From NCBI GenBank assembly GCA_945906715.1, contig CAMDRK010000191.1, positions 1 through 5,555 on the forward strand: 5,555 nt of DNA, given 5' to 3'. Below are positions 4,674 through 5,555 of this stretch, one piece after another (position 1 is the stretch's first letter; each line of letters opens with the position of its first letter). The stretch is from Nitrospira lenta. GTDB lineage: Bacteria > Nitrospirota > Nitrospiria > Nitrospirales > Nitrospiraceae. The translations under genes and the position numbers were made by a program. The notes below the pieces were generated by a model, which worked only from the letters and a program-made list of their open reading frames with translations, was not told the DNA's origin and searched no databases.

Positions 4674-5001
4674 ACAGGACTCGTCCTTCCCGCGCCGCAG
4701 GCTGCAGGACCGATCCAATCTGGTCGCGTCCTCGTTCGAATTCCTCTGGGGTGACCACAAGGAGGTCGAGCGGAACCAACCGGTCCGCCAGGGCCATATC
4801 AATTTCGCTGGCCTTCTGGCGCTTCGACCCCTCCACCGGCATCACAACCAGCAAATCCACATCGCTGTCTGGGCCTGCTTCGCCTCGCGCGTGTGATCCG
4901 AACAAAATGATTTTGTCCGGATGAAATTGGGCAGCAATCCGACGCACCATTTCGCGAATGGTCTCTTGGACCAGAATGGAGTCGGTTACTCGGTCAGCCA
5001 T
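4657..5001 (-). CDS. Minimal nucleotidyltransferase (MNT) of an MNT/HEPN module
   Basis: The 114-residue protein has the MNT fold signature of the polymerase-beta superfamily. ILFGSHARGEAGPDSDVDLL (32-51) gives the GSx10DxD motif with Gly35, Ser36, Asp47 and Asp49. The third acidic residue is Asp79 in VPLDLLV. All metal-binding positions are intact, so it should bind ATP and Mg2+ and transfer a nucleotide, with the HEPN neighbour as the expected target. The ATG at 5001 has a strong AGGAGG (complement of 5009-5014) 7 nt upstream. A weak promoter is possible further up (ATGACG, 17 bp, TACAGT on the minus strand). The gene ends inside HEPN, which favours coupled translation. The 158 bp upstream of the start run into the second 9-bp array element. 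Confidence 0.9.
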   Translation of the reverse strand: MADRVTDSILVQETIREMVRRIAAQFHPDKIILFGSHARGEAGPDSDVDLLVVMPVEGSKRQKASEIDMALADRLVPLDLLVVTPEEFERGRDQIGSVLQPAAREGRVLYDRAA

Positions 5002-5086
5002 ACATGAACCTCCTGAGACACTGGAACTGTACTCTATTTCGCAGCATTCGTCATCTTGGCACGCGACAGCCGTCCTAAGATCACGT

Positions 5087-5283
5087 GGAGAGCCGAAACT
5101 GGTCTATCTCGTTTATCTGGTCTATTTGGTCTGTCTTATTGGCCGGACCGGAATCCCCATCAGTAGAACCAGAGGAACCAGATAGACCAGACGAACAAGA
5201 CAGACGAGCAAAGAGCCGTGGGGCTGTCCGTTACGTATGGATTCATCGCCGATTGATTACTGAAGGGGCTGCCGACTCCGAAG
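5087..5283. repeat. Long direct repeat, copy 2, with facing 9-bp arrays
   Basis: The left array (5099-5134) has the same four units as copy 1: CTGGTCTAT, CTCGTTTAT, CTGGTCTAT, TTGGTCTGT. After a 33-bp centre the right array (5168-5212) has ACCAGAGGA, ACCAGATAG, ACCAGACGA, ACAAGACAG, ACGAGCAAA. One fewer right-hand unit and a longer centre distinguish it from copy 1. Sequence from 5213 to 5283 encodes the GSPFSNQSAxNPY part of the NPY protein. Copies 1 and 2 bracket the MNT/HEPN pair. Confidence 0.75.
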
Positions 5284-5321
5284 GGAGTGGACGCGACCAG
5301 TTCAAATAAGTCAATAGTCAT
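5160..5321 (-). pseudogene. Truncated second copy of the NPY protein gene fused to array sequence
   Basis: From the ATG at 5321-5319 the minus strand reads 53 residues: MTIDLFELVAS, then PFGVGSPFSNQSAMNPYVTD, then SPTALCSSVLFVW and an aromatic end from the array (SIWFLWFY, stop at 5160-5162). The central part matches residues of the interrupted NPY protein at 3801-4079. The first 11 residues do not, and there is no signal peptide. Relative to copy 1 there is one extra base near the TDAP codons, which shifts the frame entering the array. GAGGG lies 7 nt before the ATG, so translation is possible, but the structure indicates a broken fragment with a replaced 5' end. Confidence 0.5.
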
Positions 5322-5385
5322 GCCTGACCCTCGTGACCCTTACTGCAGGCCTACGCCTGATCAAGGGGTTCCACGATGAAGGCCT

Positions 5386-5445
5386 TCAAGGGAAATAGGA
5401 CGGACAGTCAAAGGCGAGTCGGGTGATGGCGAAATCCGCGCTCAT
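5386..5445 (-). pseudogene. 19-residue stub, possibly the start of a truncated glycosyltransferase-type gene
   Basis: The ATG at 5445-5443 overlaps the stop codon of the gene entering from the right (ATGA), the usual sign of an operon neighbour. The frame reads MSADFAITRLAFDCPSYFP and stops at 5386-5388. From memory, the FAITKLxFDCRYF pattern occurs at the start of some ADP-heptose/family-9 glycosyltransferases. If that is right, the rest of the gene has been deleted. The match is short and the identity weak. Confidence 0.25.
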
Positions 5446-5555
5446 CGCGCGAGCTTCTTTTTGATACTTGTCAGGTCCTCAGGGGTCGATCGCACCCGTA
5501 TCGTGAGTCCCTCGGCATCATAGGCTTCGGACAAGATATGCATCCGGGCGCGGAT
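5442..5555 (-). CDS. C-terminal 37 residues of an unidentified protein (runs off the window)
   Basis: An open frame enters from the right edge on the minus strand and ends IRARMHILSEAYDAEGLTIR then VRSTPEDLTSIKKKLAR with TGA at 5442-5444. The EAYDAEGLTIRVR...PEDL pattern loosely resembles the tail of HflX-type GTPases, but 37 residues cannot settle this. The stop overlaps the ATG of the next short frame (5445), so the two genes probably formed an operon before the downstream one was lost. Confidence 0.5.
   Translation of the reverse strand: MRARMHILSEAYDAEGLTIRVRSTPEDLTSIKKKLAR

Noticed and set aside
4467..4896. Plus-strand open frames of about 95-114 codons opposite MNT and HEPN
   Set aside because: They are antisense shadows of two well-supported genes with intact family motifs.
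5085..5309. Plus-strand frames reading WSISFIWSIWSV and LVYLVYLVYLVCL-like repeats
   Set aside because: These are products of the 9-bp array, which gives a three-residue repeat in every frame. There is no ribosome-binding site or non-repeat coding signal.

Overview
The window reads as an accessory, plastic stretch of a bacterial chromosome. It is dense in toxin-antitoxin (TA) and related stress genes, and between them lie insertion-sequence ends, truncated genes and dispersed repeats. Base composition is moderate, spacers are short, and a secreted protein family rich in NPY/NPF motifs is present; from memory this resembles Nitrospira-type (Nitrospirota) genomes. That assignment is an impression and no marker gene supports it.

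Layout. At 1-118 is the left edge: the first 15 codons of a minus-strand transposase and two 22-bp direct repeats typical of an IS end. At 179-1208 (plus strand) is a compact three-gene TA operon: a HigB/RelE-like Gp49-family toxin, its XRE-type antitoxin, and a HigA-type antitoxin with no HigB of its own. At 1306-1868 (minus) is a Phd/YefM antitoxin followed by a RelE/ParE toxin, with a strong promoter predicted to give a leaderless mRNA. At 1970-2175 are a hairpin-bearing dispersed repeat, a 42-codon ORF that looks like a gene end, and a possible IS3-type end. At 2231-3388 (minus) is a stand-alone Fic protein with an internal inhibitory motif and a C-terminal winged helix, preceded by an 11-bp inverted repeat. 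At 3547-3608 is a second copy of the dispersed repeat. At 3671-4079 is a secreted NPY-repeat protein gene that has been split by inverted arrays of a 9-bp tandem repeat. At 4118-4244 is a scar made of gene fragments. At 4245-5001 (minus) is a minimal nucleotidyltransferase (MNT) and HEPN pair. At 5087-5321 is a second, truncated copy of the NPY gene and array. At 5386-5555 are the 3' end of one gene and a 19-codon stub of another.

How it fits together. At least four separate toxin-type modules (Gp49-like toxin/XRE, RelE/Phd, Fic, MNT/HEPN) sit within about 5 kb, plus an orphan HigA. Each pair is translationally coupled by a short overlap. The most unusual structure is a pair of roughly 200-bp direct repeats at 3732-3930 and 5087-5283. 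Each contains two facing arrays of a 9-bp unit, each is embedded in the same NPY-protein gene, and together they bracket the MNT/HEPN module. A 51-bp part of the array is identical between copies while the surrounding gene sequence has clearly diverged, so the array may move or be converted independently of its host gene.
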